Source: an uncultured archaeon (lineage in GTDB: Archaea > Thermoproteota > Bathyarchaeia > Bathyarchaeales > DTEX01). From it: a DNA stretch of 44,138 bases. Below the pieces are notes generated by a model. The model saw only the letters and a program-made list of their open reading frames with translations, was not told the origin of the DNA and searched no databases. The translations under genes were made by a program, and so were the position numbers. Position 1 is the stretch's first letter. The number at the start of each line of letters is the position of its first letter. The DNA lies in the NCBI GenBank assembly GCA_938091805.1, contig CALKGV010000037.1, forward strand, positions 1 to 44,138, given 5' to 3'. Positions 1 to 8,155 of this stretch are shown in pieces.

Positions 1-207
1 AACATACCCGTGAACCCAAGGAATGGTAGGAAGCCCATACAATATAGCATCGAAACCTATAGGAGAATGAGGTCTGCAGTTGAGAGGTTCTATGGATGGC
101 TCAAAAGCTTCAGAAGAATAATCGTAAGGTATGAGAGGCTGACGGCAACATACAAAACCCTAATAACCATAGCATGCATAACAATACACTTAAGATATGG
201 AATTTAG
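1..207 (+). CDS. IS transposase (DDE, IS5/IS4-like), C-terminal fragment
   Basis: This frame is open from the left edge and ends in TAG at 205-207, so the gene begins outside the window. The visible 68 residues include RSAVERFYGWLKSFRRI and a hydrophobic tail ending in TIHLRYGI. That pattern, in which the catalytic Glu in VERFYGWLK is followed by an Arg-rich stretch, is typical of the C-terminus of IS5/IS4-type DDE transposases. The Glu would be the last acidic residue of the DDE triad. I cannot see the N-terminal part, so I cannot say whether the copy is intact. No terminal inverted repeat can be paired, because the left end is missing. Confidence 0.75.
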   Translation, partial: NIPVNPRNGRKPIQYSIETYRRMRSAVERFYGWLKSFRRIIVRYERLTATYKTLITIACITIHLRYGI

Positions 208-216
208 AGATGAGTT

Positions 217-227
217 CTTATAAATAA
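217..227 (+). promoter_or_regulatory. TATA-box candidate for the GH106-like gene
   Basis: The AT-rich motif CTTATAAATAA lies 55-65 bases before the TTG start at 283, directly after the transposase stop. It matches the archaeal TATA consensus and is the only good candidate in the 75-base gap. The 5' leader would be about 30 bases. Confidence 0.45.
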
Positions 228-282
228 ATGGAGTTAAATTTAAATGTAGTTTAGTTTTACATACTTTCTAGGGTGTGAATAT

Positions 283-3276
283 TTGATTAAAAAAGATGTT
301 TTCAAGAACCCTCCCTCAGAGTTTAAAGGTATACCATTCTGGTCGATAAATGATAGGCTTGATCCGGAAGAAATTGTGCGTCAAATTGCCTTACTGAATA
401 GGGGTGGATATGGCGGAGCGTTCTTTCATGCTAGAGAAGGCTTAGCTACATCATTTCTCGGCGAGGAATGGTTTAAGTCGTTTGAGGCCGCTGTGAATGA
501 GGCGGAAAAACTCGACATGTATATATGGATATACGATGAACTTTGCTGGCCCTCAGGTTTCGCTGGGGGGATAGTTCCGGCTCTTAGTGCAAAGTATAGA
601 GCTAAGGCTTTAATTATGATACCCGGTGAAAGGGCTTATGGCGGTGAAGAAGTCCTAGCTAACTTTAAGTGCAAGTTAAATAGTAAGGGGCTTCCGGCAA
701 ACTATGAACCTGCTGAACCTGAAGAGAAGGTAGAAGGTTACTTATATCTATCCTTCATCGTTTTTACGGCTCCTCCTGGAGAGACCTGGTTTAACGGCTT
801 AAGCTATGTTGATCTGCTCGATCAAAATGTGGTTAAAAAATTCTTAGAAGTGGCTTACGCACCATATTTAGACCGCTTTAGTAATAATGTTGGCAAAACG
901 ATACCTGGGGTATTTACCGATGAACCTAACATTTCAAGTAGTAGACCTAAAGCTCCATTAATTATTCCACCTAGGGGCCCAAGAATGGCGCCCTTCGCAG
1001 TGCCCTGGACCGACAGATTAATGGAGCGTTTCAAAGAATTGAACGGTTACAGCATCATAGAGAAGCTTCCTGAAATTTTCTTTGAGGTCGGGAATTATAT
1101 GAAGACGCGCTACGACTTCTGGAGAACTATAACTATGCTATTTTTAGAGGCATTTTCTAAGCAGATATATGAATGGTGCGATAAGCATGGATTGAAATTC
1201 ACTGGACACTACTTAGCTGAAGACGATCTTCTAGGCCAATTAGTATGTGCTGGAGCAGTTATGCCCCACTATGAGTATCAACATATTCCAGGAATAGATC
1301 ACCTAGGTATGCATGTTTGGGGCAGCCTGCTTACGGCTAAGCAAGCATCAAGCGTTGCTAATCAGCTTGGAAAAGAAAGAGTTCTATGTGAAACCTATGG
1401 GTGCACTGGCAACTATCCATCGTTTGCTGACAGAAAATGGATTGGCGATTGGCTTTACGTGATGGGCGTTAACCTGCTAAATCATCATCTGGTTCCGTAC
1501 TCTTTGCGCGGCAGAAGAAAGAGAGATTACGGGCTAAATTTCCATTGGAGCCAACCTTGGTGGAAATATAACATAATCCTAGAAGAGTACTTTGCAAGGC
1601 TAAGCTACATGCTATCTAGAGGTAAACGTGTAGTTAACGTGCTTGTCATTCATCCTATAGGTACCGCGTGGGCTCTATACTCGCCATTAAACATATCTAA
1701 GGTTGCAGAAATAAATGACTATTTTTCGAGTTCATTACGATCGCTGCTTTCCGCCCACATAGATTTCGACCTAGGGGATGAGATGTTGATGGAGAAATAT
1801 GGCGAAGTTGATGGTGAAAAATTACGCATAGGTAATATCCTATACGATGCTATTATAATACCTCCAAGTATAACTTTATCGAGCAAAACTGTAAAAATTT
1901 TGAGGAATTTTGCATCTTTAGGCGGTAAGCTAATAGCTATAGCCCCTACGCCACACTTAGTGGATGGTGAACCCAATGAAGAGATCAAGGATCTGTTGAG
2001 CGAATCTGAAATCCTCGAAACGATCGGAAAGGATGTATTAGCAGCCGCACTTGAAGATATTCCTAAATCAATAACAATAGAAGGCGATGAAGATGGCGAC
2101 GTGCTCTACCATTTAAGGGAGGACGAAGATGGGCGCATCCTATTTATAGTCAACACTAACAGAGAAAAACATCATAATTTAAGATTATCCGCAAATGGAG
2201 AATTTGATGTTGAGATATGGGATCCGATAAGCGGAGAACAGAATTTTGAAAAATTCGAAATCAGAGATGGAAAAACCTTCTGGAGCGTAAGGTTGGAGCC
2301 TATAGGATCAAAAATGTTCGTTTTAAGACGGAATTCACCTGAAGCTTTCAAAATTAAGCATTCACAAGTATCTGATGAAAAAAGAAGTAAGATCTGCGAA
2401 GTAACCCTAAATGGTCCATGGAGAATTAAGAGACTTAACCTAAACATTCTTGTCCTAGATTATTGTAGGTACAGGAGTAATGGAGCATGGAGCGATCTTG
2501 TACCGGTATGGAAAGCCCATGAGGCTATAGTTCGAAGGGGACTGGGCACCGAGTTCCAGCTTAGATTTGAATTTGAATCTGACATAGAATTCAAGAATAG
2601 AAGAGCATATCTAGTGATAGAGAAACCGGAGCATTTCAAGATACGTGTCAATGGCGTTGATATCGAGCCTAAGATAGAAGATTTTTGGTTAGACTGGAAT
2701 TTCCCAAGGATAGATGTTTCTAATCTTCTGGGTAAAGGATTAAATACCATAGAGATCAAAGGCATTGTGGATTTAGAGCCAGAGTTGGAAAATATATACC
2801 TGCTGGGCGACTTCGCGGTTAAGGTTGGAGCCAAAGGAGGTTCAAGGCTGATAGAGGAAGTAAAAGAGGCGGAAATTAGAGACCTATGCGAAGCGGGATA
2901 CCCATTTTACGCAGGCGAATTTGAGCTCGAGAAAGACGTAGATTTTAAAATTCCAGAAAACGCTAGAGTTTTCTTGCATTTTGAGGAATTTAACGCTGCA
3001 TCAGCCACAATTTATGTGAATGAAAAAGAGTCCGGGAAAGTTATACTGCCGCCTTACGAGGTCGAGATAACAGATGCTTTAAAGCAGGGAGAGAACAAAA
3101 TAAAAGTAGTGTTAGCTGGAACTTTAAGGAATACTCTAGGGCCGTTACATTATAAAGGCGGTGATCCGTCTTTTATAGGTCCAGAAACCTTCAGAGATGC
3201 ATCAAATTGGACTGACGATTATGTGCTTAGACAATTTGGTGCAAAAAATGTTAAAATGCTTGTATTCGCACGATAA
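283..3276 (+). CDS. GH106-like glycoside hydrolase (alpha-L-rhamnosidase-related)
   Basis: This 997-residue cytosolic protein has no signal peptide. The first ~430 residues resemble the TIM-barrel part of GH106-type enzymes. They include an FKNPPSEFKGIPFWSINDRL opening, YDELCWPSGFAGG around residues 84-96, VFTDEPN with Glu214, and VLCETYGCTGNYPSF with Glu370; acidic residues in these last two motifs are candidates for the active site. The rest (about 620-997) looks like beta-sandwich and sugar-binding modules, with a galactose-binding-like stretch (VRLEPIGSKMFVL, VFLHFEEFNAASATIYVNEK). The start is TTG, preceded by GGGTG. The family suggests release of rhamnose or a related sugar from glycans, but the substrate cannot be read from sequence. 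With no export signal it probably acts on imported oligosaccharides. It stands alone between an IS fragment and a convergent gene. Confidence 0.75.
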   Translation: MIKKDVFKNPPSEFKGIPFWSINDRLDPEEIVRQIALLNRGGYGGAFFHAREGLATSFLGEEWFKSFEAAVNEAEKLDMYIWIYDELCWPSGFAGGIVPALSAKYRAKALIMIPGERAYGGEEVLANFKCKLNSKGLPANYEPAEPEEKVEGYLYLSFIVFTAPPGETWFNGLSYVDLLDQNVVKKFLEVAYAPYLDRFSNNVGKTIPGVFTDEPNISSSRPKAPLIIPPRGPRMAPFAVPWTDRLMERFKELNGYSIIEKLPEIFFEVGNYMKTRYDFWRTITMLFLEAFSKQIYEWCDKHGLKFTGHYLAEDDLLGQLVCAGAVMPHYEYQHIPGIDHLGMHVWGSLLTAKQASSVANQLGKERVLCETYGCTGNYPSFADRKWIGDWLYVMGVNLLNHHLVPYSLRGRRKRDYGLNFHWSQPWWKYNIILEEYFARLSYMLSRGKRVVNVLVIHPIGTAWALYSPLNISKVAEINDYFSSSLRSLLSAHIDFDLGDEMLMEKYGEVDGEKLRIGNILYDAIIIPPSITLSSKTVKILRNFASLGGKLIAIAPTPHLVDGEPNEEIKDLLSESEILETIGKDVLAAALEDIPKSITIEGDEDGDVLYHLREDEDGRILFIVNTNREKHHNLRLSANGEFDVEIWDPISGEQNFEKFEIRDGKTFWSVRLEPIGSKMFVLRRNSPEAFKIKHSQVSDEKRSKICEVTLNGPWRIKRLNLNILVLDYCRYRSNGAWSDLVPVWKAHEAIVRRGLGTEFQLRFEFESDIEFKNRRAYLVIEKPEHFKIRVNGVDIEPKIEDFWLDWNFPRIDVSNLLGKGLNTIEIKGIVDLEPELENIYLLGDFAVKVGAKGGSRLIEEVKEAEIRDLCEAGYPFYAGEFELEKDVDFKIPENARVFLHFEEFNAASATIYVNEKESGKVILPPYEVEITDALKQGENKIKVVLAGTLRNTLGPLHYKGGDPSFIGPETFRDASNWTDDYVLRQFGAKNVKMLVFAR

Positions 3277-3373
3277 GGGTTGAGAGAAACTAACGTAGTA
3301 ATCAATAAAGGCAAAAGGGAAAGATGAAGATGTTGTAAATATTAGTCAATGTGAATTCTTACTCTAAAAGAAT

Positions 3374-4624
3374 TTAGCATTCGCCTTCATATTCACTTAA
3401 ATCTTCAAACAAATCCTCAGCTAAGCTAGGTAAGTCTGGGGATGCTAACTTAATCAAGTCCTCCCTTCCCTCAGAATAGCCTGACGCTATCAGTATATCG
3501 CCAATTTCAATCCTCGTATCGAGTTTAGGCCTAATACATCGATCTTTTCTTCGGATAGCAAGTATTCTCATTCCTGTTTCTTCCGGCAGATGGATTTCCC
3601 TCAAAGTCTTATTCACGAGTGGAGATTTATCACTTACCCTAGCATACGCTATGGTCTCCTCCGCATCCATTATTGTCATCTTTAAAACTGGGTGAGGCTC
3701 AATCCCCCTAAGGATCACCTCCGCTATTTCGGCAGCTGCATCTGCAATTTTTTCAGCCGCAACCCCTAATCTTATTAATCCAAGAAGACCTTTAGCCTCT
3801 TCTTTACTAAATTCGCTTAGTAAAACAAGCAGCTCAAAATTTGTATGCAACTTATCAACATACTCTTCGAGGCTGTTTACTTCCTCAGCTAGATCTTTAC
3901 TATTTAACAGAAGCGCAGAGTAGGCCAAACTTATCATTAGCTCAGATGTGTCCTTAAGCTCAATAAACTGCTTTGCCATATCTCTGAAACGCTCCGTTTC
4001 ATTTTTTAGGGTTTTTAGACGTTCTTCTACTCTGAAAGGCCCTGCTTCAGCTTTCTCTCTAAACTCTTTTATACCTTCTTGAGCACCACGCACAATGAAA
4101 ATATCATTACTCTTAACCTGCTCTTCATTTCCCGGATTTATTATCCAGTCCCTATTCCTACGAATGGCTATAACGTCTATTCCCATGCTAGTTAAATCTA
4201 AATCGTTTATTTGTTTGCCGACTATAGGCGAGTTTTCGGAGACTTTAATTCTTGCTAAATGCTCCTCAACTCTCTCAAATATTTCTGCTACGATTGGGTG
4301 CACGCCAATGTCTTGGAGAACTATGGCGGCTATGTCACCAGCTGCATCTGAAATTTTATCAGCTGCTGAGGCAACCTTGGCAACGCCCGATAGGGCTTTA
4401 GCTTCATCAGCATCTCTTGCAGCCATCATTATTTCCATGTCTAAGAGATAGGTGAGCGTGTCCACGCGATCCTCAAGATCTATAACGTCCTCCGCGAGAT
4501 CCCTATCGTTAAATAATGCGGCTGAATAGGCTAAATCGATCATTAACTCAGAAAGATTCTTCATTTCTAAAAGCAATTCTCTGACAGATATGGGCTTATA
4601 CTTTACCTTTTCTTTTTTACGCAT
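3374..4624 (-). CDS. Tandem PhoU-TrkA_C regulatory protein (COG3273-like, duplicated)
   Basis: This 416-residue soluble protein is built from two homologous halves. Each half starts with a PhoU-like helical bundle (SELMIDLAYSAALFNDRDLAEDV near residue 20; SELMISLAYSALLLNSKDLAEEV near residue 230). Each then has a TrkA_C (RCK_C) beta-rich domain (GIDVIAIRRNRDWIINPG; GMRILAIRRKDRCIRP). TrkA_C domains bind ligands or ions at channels and transporters, and PhoU-type bundles bind metal clusters. Proteins with this architecture in archaea are associated with MgtE/SLC41-type transporters, and here the partner gene lies upstream on the same strand. It probably forms the cytosolic gate or sensor of that transporter. 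GGAGGG stands about 15 bases before the ATG, which is long spacing. Confidence 0.8.
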   Translation of the reverse strand: MRKKEKVKYKPISVRELLLEMKNLSELMIDLAYSAALFNDRDLAEDVIDLEDRVDTLTYLLDMEIMMAARDADEAKALSGVAKVASAADKISDAAGDIAAIVLQDIGVHPIVAEIFERVEEHLARIKVSENSPIVGKQINDLDLTSMGIDVIAIRRNRDWIINPGNEEQVKSNDIFIVRGAQEGIKEFREKAEAGPFRVEERLKTLKNETERFRDMAKQFIELKDTSELMISLAYSALLLNSKDLAEEVNSLEEYVDKLHTNFELLVLLSEFSKEEAKGLLGLIRLGVAAEKIADAAAEIAEVILRGIEPHPVLKMTIMDAEETIAYARVSDKSPLVNKTLREIHLPEETGMRILAIRRKDRCIRPKLDTRIEIGDILIASGYSEGREDLIKLASPDLPSLAEDLFEDLSEYEGEC

Positions 4625-4706
4625 TTTATCCGGTTCGCTCCCTCCAAGAATATTTTCGCCTAAGTTATTTTAAAACTTAACTCTTTTCTATAATAATTAT
4701 GCTGAA

Positions 4707-4998
4707 GCGCGGGGATGTGGCAACTTAAGGTTAGGGCTTTGACTAGTCAAATGGGTTTTAAGGTCCTTAGCCTAGTAATACCTGAGAAATTCGTTTTCCA
4801 GCAGCCCTAAAATCCTCTATCATCGCAGACATGGCAACTTAAGGTTTCTATAGTGGGGGATGGATGGTTTTCAGTCTATTGAGAGAACGGGTGTTTTCAG
4901 ATGTTTTAGGCATCGTTCAGTCCTTTATCGGTGAAATGAGAAGCTTAAAACCCGTTGACTAGTCAAAAGACAGACCTTAAGTTGCCACGTCTAAGCGC
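4707..4998. repeat. Inverted-repeat element, about 290 bp with ~56 bp arms (MITE-like)
   Basis: The left arm (4707-4762) and right arm (4943-4998) are reverse complements over about 56 bases with few mismatches. Both contain GTGGCAACTTAAGGT, then the perfect 12-base palindrome TTGACTAGTCAA, then GGGTTTTAAG. A third partial copy of the end motif (GGCAACTTAAGG) sits inside at 4832-4843 in the left-arm orientation. The interior has only short reading frames, for example 32 codons at 4864-4962 on the plus strand. Terminal repeats this long around a gene-less core suggest a non-autonomous transposable element or an IS remnant. I see no clear target duplication. It fills most of the 415-base gap between the MgtE-type gene and its PhoU-TrkA_C partner, and would fold into a very long hairpin if transcribed. 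Confidence 0.7.
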
Positions 4999-5039
4999 AG
5001 GATAAATATCTTGGAAATTCTGAAGAAGAGGCGAACAAT

Positions 5040-6263
5040 CTAATATAATAGGATGAACAGAATTGCTATACATGTGGTTAGCATTGCATCTGTCACGGAA
5101 GTTTCTATCGGTATTACAAAATTATCTGGATCTAAACCGTTCTTGAAGGTTAGAATCGCTACTGAATAGGCTAATAAAAATATTATTGGAGAAAGTAAGA
5201 TAAAGGATATTACCGCTATAAAAAAGGATTTTAGGTTTCTATCAATTAGATACGCTATTGACCCGTAAATCGCATAATAAATAAGCCCCGAACACCATAT
5301 TTGAGCTAAGTCGTGAAACTGCATCCTAACATCACTTATTTTGGCTTTAACTAAACCTAAGTGAAGCCTTGTTGTAGTAATTGAACCGAAGGAAGCTGCC
5401 ACATCGCCAAGCGAATCTATGAGAGCTGGATAAATTACGAGAATCTCTTGCGCCTCCTCAAGTTGTTTTTCGATTTGAAGTAAGAAAAACCCAGATATCA
5501 TCGCTATTAACGTGGCTAACACGGTGGCCAAGAAAGATTCCCTTAAAGTTTTCCAATACTCGCTTTCATTTCTAAATCTGTAAGTGACGATGCAGAATAA
5601 AAAAATTGCCATTAAACCTATCATGTGAATTATAATCGCGCCTGCAGCGTTAAGCCAAAAAGCGATCATTAACGAAATCACATAAGATATTGTTGACAGT
5701 ATATCTGCTATTGATGAGCTGAATGGATATAGGATTATGTCCGGGTCTAAACCTCTCTTATAAGCAATGAACGCTACAATCGCTGTTGCAGGGTTAATTA
5801 ACCCTAGAGAAATTGCTTGAACCGCCAAACTTGTAAAAAGTATTAAATTAAGTTCCTCTAACGGGGCATTAGTGATCAGAAGAGCTATGAAACTTGTAAG
5901 CAGACCTATAAGCAAAGATAGGGCTAATTGCGAGCTTAAAATAACATGATAATACCTTGTATTTTTTGTTAGACTTGGTTTTATCAGCCCTACATGAAGT
6001 CCAGTGCTGAGCCTCCCGGCTAGAATTCCATTTATAGCCCCCTTGCTTGTTAGAACGGTGGGATATATCGCTATGGACCAGCTTCTGAACCTTATGAGGT
6101 TAGTGTAGAACATGGCGAATATTATTCCAGCAACAAGACCGAGAGGCGTATTAGAGAGTGAAAACATTGATTCCCAAAAAATTTTAAACCTTCTTCTAGC
6201 TTTTCCCCTCACGTTCGATGTTTCTTTGCTTATTGCTCCGCCATCAGCCTCCATTGCCCTCAC
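5040..6263 (-). CDS. MgtE/SLC41-type divalent cation (Mg2+) transporter, two membrane domains
   Basis: This 407-residue polytopic membrane protein has about ten hydrophobic segments and no CBS or N domain. It is an internal duplication. YPTVLTSKGAINGILAGRLS (67-86) matches YPALIDSLGDVAASFGSI (278-295). GLDPD..LYP...SIAD (171-187) matches GLDPD..VIP...SVTD (376-392). The GxDPx(5-6)Px(3-4)D pattern is the signature of the MgtE integral membrane domain, whose Asp residues line the Mg2+ site. The two fused domains resemble the eukaryotic SLC41 layout. The start may be GTG 6263 or the in-frame ATG at 6254 (MEADGG). No TATA box is visible in the 65 bases back to the small ORF upstream, so the two are probably co-transcribed. 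The ion is inferred from the family. Confidence 0.8.
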   Translation of the reverse strand: MRAMEADGGAISKETSNVRGKARRRFKIFWESMFSLSNTPLGLVAGIIFAMFYTNLIRFRSWSIAIYPTVLTSKGAINGILAGRLSTGLHVGLIKPSLTKNTRYYHVILSSQLALSLLIGLLTSFIALLITNAPLEELNLILFTSLAVQAISLGLINPATAIVAFIAYKRGLDPDIILYPFSSSIADILSTISYVISLMIAFWLNAAGAIIIHMIGLMAIFLFCIVTYRFRNESEYWKTLRESFLATVLATLIAMISGFFLLQIEKQLEEAQEILVIYPALIDSLGDVAASFGSITTTRLHLGLVKAKISDVRMQFHDLAQIWCSGLIYYAIYGSIAYLIDRNLKSFFIAVISFILLSPIIFLLAYSVAILTFKNGLDPDNFVIPIETSVTDAMLTTCIAILFILLY

Positions 6264-6328
6264 TCATCACTTAATTTTCTGGGAAAACTCTGCTTATGGA
6301 TCTGAGCTCTCTCAAAAACGATGATTGA

Positions 6329-6424
6329 TTAGGCAATAAATCTTCTTGATGATTTACGCTTGCCAGAAACAGACTGCTGGTCAGATTCATCTTCTTCACC
6401 ATCTGATATATCCCCGTTATCCAT
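6329..6424 (-). CDS. Small ORF (31 aa), acidic N-terminus and basic C-terminus, upstream of the MgtE-type gene
   Basis: An ATG at 6424-6422 follows AAGGGAGG (6435-6428). The frame runs 31 codons to TAA at 6331-6329. The peptide begins MDNGDISDGEEDESDQQ, with 8 acidic residues in its first 15, and ends GKRKSSRRFIA. A TATA-like TTTTTAAG lies at about 6475-6468, placing transcription start some 20 bases before the ATG. It is 65 bases ahead of the MgtE-type gene on the same strand, with no promoter between them. I recognise no family. It could be a real small protein or a translated leader peptide that senses magnesium, as MgtL does in enterobacteria. The ribosome binding site and composition argue for translation; the function is inference. 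Confidence 0.5.
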   Translation of the reverse strand: MDNGDISDGEEDESDQQSVSGKRKSSRRFIA

Positions 6425-6486
6425 ATGCCTCCCTTGTCAGCGTATCCTCAGTAAAGGACTTTAATGACTTAAAAATTAGAATCTAC

Positions 6487-6499
6487 TTTATAAATAAAT
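6487..6499 (+). promoter_or_regulatory. TATA box of the DUF998-like gene
   Basis: CTTTATAAATAAA lies about 40 bases before the TTG at 6535 and fits an archaeal TATA element. With the GAGGAGG ribosome binding site just before 6535, it shows that the gene starts there and not at an upstream in-frame ATG (6346). That earlier start would run antisense through the small ORF at 6329-6424. Confidence 0.55.
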
Positions 6500-6534
6500 T
6501 TTTGTATTTATTATGCGATGAGGAGGAAGAATAT

Positions 6535-7137
6535 TTGTCGATTGTAAAGGATAGAGTCGTCCATCTGCTTGGACTTATAGGTTCCTTAATCGCTTATATA
6601 GCCATAGGTTTATCAATTTATCTGTCACCCTGGTTTAAGTGGGAAAGTAATGCGCTGAGCGATCTTGGCCATGCGCAAAGAAGCGAGGTTGCGCCCATAT
6701 TTAATTTCGGCTTATTAGTCTCCGGCTTCATAATAGCTATTTATTCAGTTAAATCTCTAAGTAAATACGCCAAATACACAAGTATATCACTAACGTTCTC
6801 AGCTCTAATGCTACAGACGGTAGCAACATTCGATGAAATATATAGCAATCTCCATTTTCTAGTATCCGTATTATTTTTTGTTTCCATAGGTTTCTCCTGC
6901 ATTATATACTCTATAGAGAAGAAATCTATTTTGGCGGCTCTAGCCTTTACAGTAGGGTTATTATCCTGGATGCTATATTGGGCTGGTTTATATAAGGCTG
7001 GTGTTGCTGTACCTGAAGTAATATCGGCGGTGGCGGCCACTTTATGTATTATTCAATCAACGTTAAAAATTCTAAACATTTATGGAAACAAATCTGCTAA
7101 CATGCGCGATCATACAGGGTCTGCTTCGCATCAGTAA
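6535..7137 (+). CDS. DUF998-like integral membrane protein
   Basis: This protein of about 200 residues has six hydrophobic segments. After the first one it carries WESNALSDLGHAQRSEVAPIFN, the loop typical of DUF998 membrane proteins (N-x-LSDLG followed by an asparagine-containing IFN motif). The biochemical role of the family is unknown. I place the start at TTG 6535, which has GAGGAGG at about 6518-6525 with normal spacing and a TATA box 40 bases upstream. A longer in-frame reading from 6346 adds 63 residues without membrane character. The gene is divergent from the magnesium-type module and is followed by a separately promoted sugar kinase. Confidence 0.65.
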   Translation: MSIVKDRVVHLLGLIGSLIAYIAIGLSIYLSPWFKWESNALSDLGHAQRSEVAPIFNFGLLVSGFIIAIYSVKSLSKYAKYTSISLTFSALMLQTVATFDEIYSNLHFLVSVLFFVSIGFSCIIYSIEKKSILAALAFTVGLLSWMLYWAGLYKAGVAVPEVISAVAATLCIIQSTLKILNIYGNKSANMRDHTGSASHQ

Positions 7138-7213
7138 CATAAGCGGCCCTTGTATATATGTCAAAAATTTTTAAGTTCTCCACACGTCTAATTATATTGG
7201 GCAGGGTTTAAAA

Positions 7214-8155
7214 ATGATTGATGTAGCTAGCTTCGGCGAGCCGATGGTTGAATTCTGCGCTACGGATGTTGGCAGGATTAAGGATGTTTACATATTCAGA
7301 AGGGGCTGGGGCGGCGACACCTCAAACTTCATAATTGCAGTTGCTAGGCTAGGTGCGAAAGCTGGCTATATTTGTCGAGTTGGAAACGATGAGTTCGGAA
7401 AATCATTTTTAGAACTATGGCATAGCGAGGGCATAGACACATCCCAAGTAATTGTTGAGGAGGGAGGGTTCACAGCTGTATACTTCATATCCCTCTTACC
7501 AGGCGGCGGGCATGACTTCACTTATTACCGGAAAGATTCTGCTGCAAGCCATTTCTCCCCATCAGAGTTGAACCCAGATTATTTAAGCAGAGTAAAGGTT
7601 TTTCACTCAAGCGGCATATCAATGGCCATAAGCGAGAGCTGTAAAGAAACTGTTTTTAAAGCCGTTGAGATAGTTAAGGCTAATGGTGGAATATTTAGTT
7701 TTGATGTTAATTTCAGACCGAAACTTTGGTCCCCTCAAACAGCTAAGCCTTATATTGAAAAGATCATGGTTAAAGCCGATCTGATCTTCATAAGTAGAGA
7801 GGATGCAATCTTACTTTACGGTGAAACGGAAACAGAGAAGATTATTAAGAGGGTATATTCATTCGCTAAACCTAAGGCTATTGTCATAAAGATGGGTGGA
7901 GATGGCTGCTTAATATCAGATGGCAAGGAAAAAATTAATGTTCCAGGCTTTAAAGTCAATGTTGTTGACACGACGGGAGCAGGCGATGCTTTCGATGGAG
8001 CTTTTATCGTGGGGATGCTTGAAGGCAAGACTTTAGAGGAAATTGGAATATTTGCAAATGCTGTCGGCGCCTTGACTACGACAGGTTTCGGGGCTGTTGC
8101 ACCTATACCTAGAAGAAGAGACGTTGAAGATTTTCTACGCGAGTCTAAACCCTAA
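7214..8155 (+). CDS. kdgK: PfkB-family sugar kinase, probably 2-keto-3-deoxygluconate kinase
   Basis: This 313-residue ribokinase-fold enzyme has both PfkB signatures. The first is GGDTSNFIIAVARLGAKAGY with RVGNDEFG. The second is DTTGAGDAFDGAF, with catalytic base Asp258 and the anion hole formed by GAGD. The overall sequence and length resemble archaeal 2-keto-3-deoxygluconate (KDG) kinases, which make KDPG from ATP and KDG in the semiphosphorylative Entner-Doudoroff route. Other PfkB sugars cannot be excluded. The ATG start follows GCAGGG, and AATTTTTAAG at 7166-7175 is a likely TATA box. Its 3' end overlaps the convergent RraA-like gene by 11 bases. Confidence 0.75.
   Translation: MIDVASFGEPMVEFCATDVGRIKDVYIFRRGWGGDTSNFIIAVARLGAKAGYICRVGNDEFGKSFLELWHSEGIDTSQVIVEEGGFTAVYFISLLPGGGHDFTYYRKDSAASHFSPSELNPDYLSRVKVFHSSGISMAISESCKETVFKAVEIVKANGGIFSFDVNFRPKLWSPQTAKPYIEKIMVKADLIFISREDAILLYGETETEKIIKRVYSFAKPKAIVIKMGGDGCLISDGKEKINVPGFKVNVVDTTGAGDAFDGAFIVGMLEGKTLEEIGIFANAVGALTTTGFGAVAPIPRRRDVEDFLRESKP

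Noticed and set aside
6346-6534. An N-terminal extension of the DUF998-like protein from ATG 6346
   Set aside because: It has no ribosome binding site or membrane character, would precede the TATA box at 6487, and runs antisense to the small ORF at 6329-6424. TTG 6535 with GAGGAGG is better.
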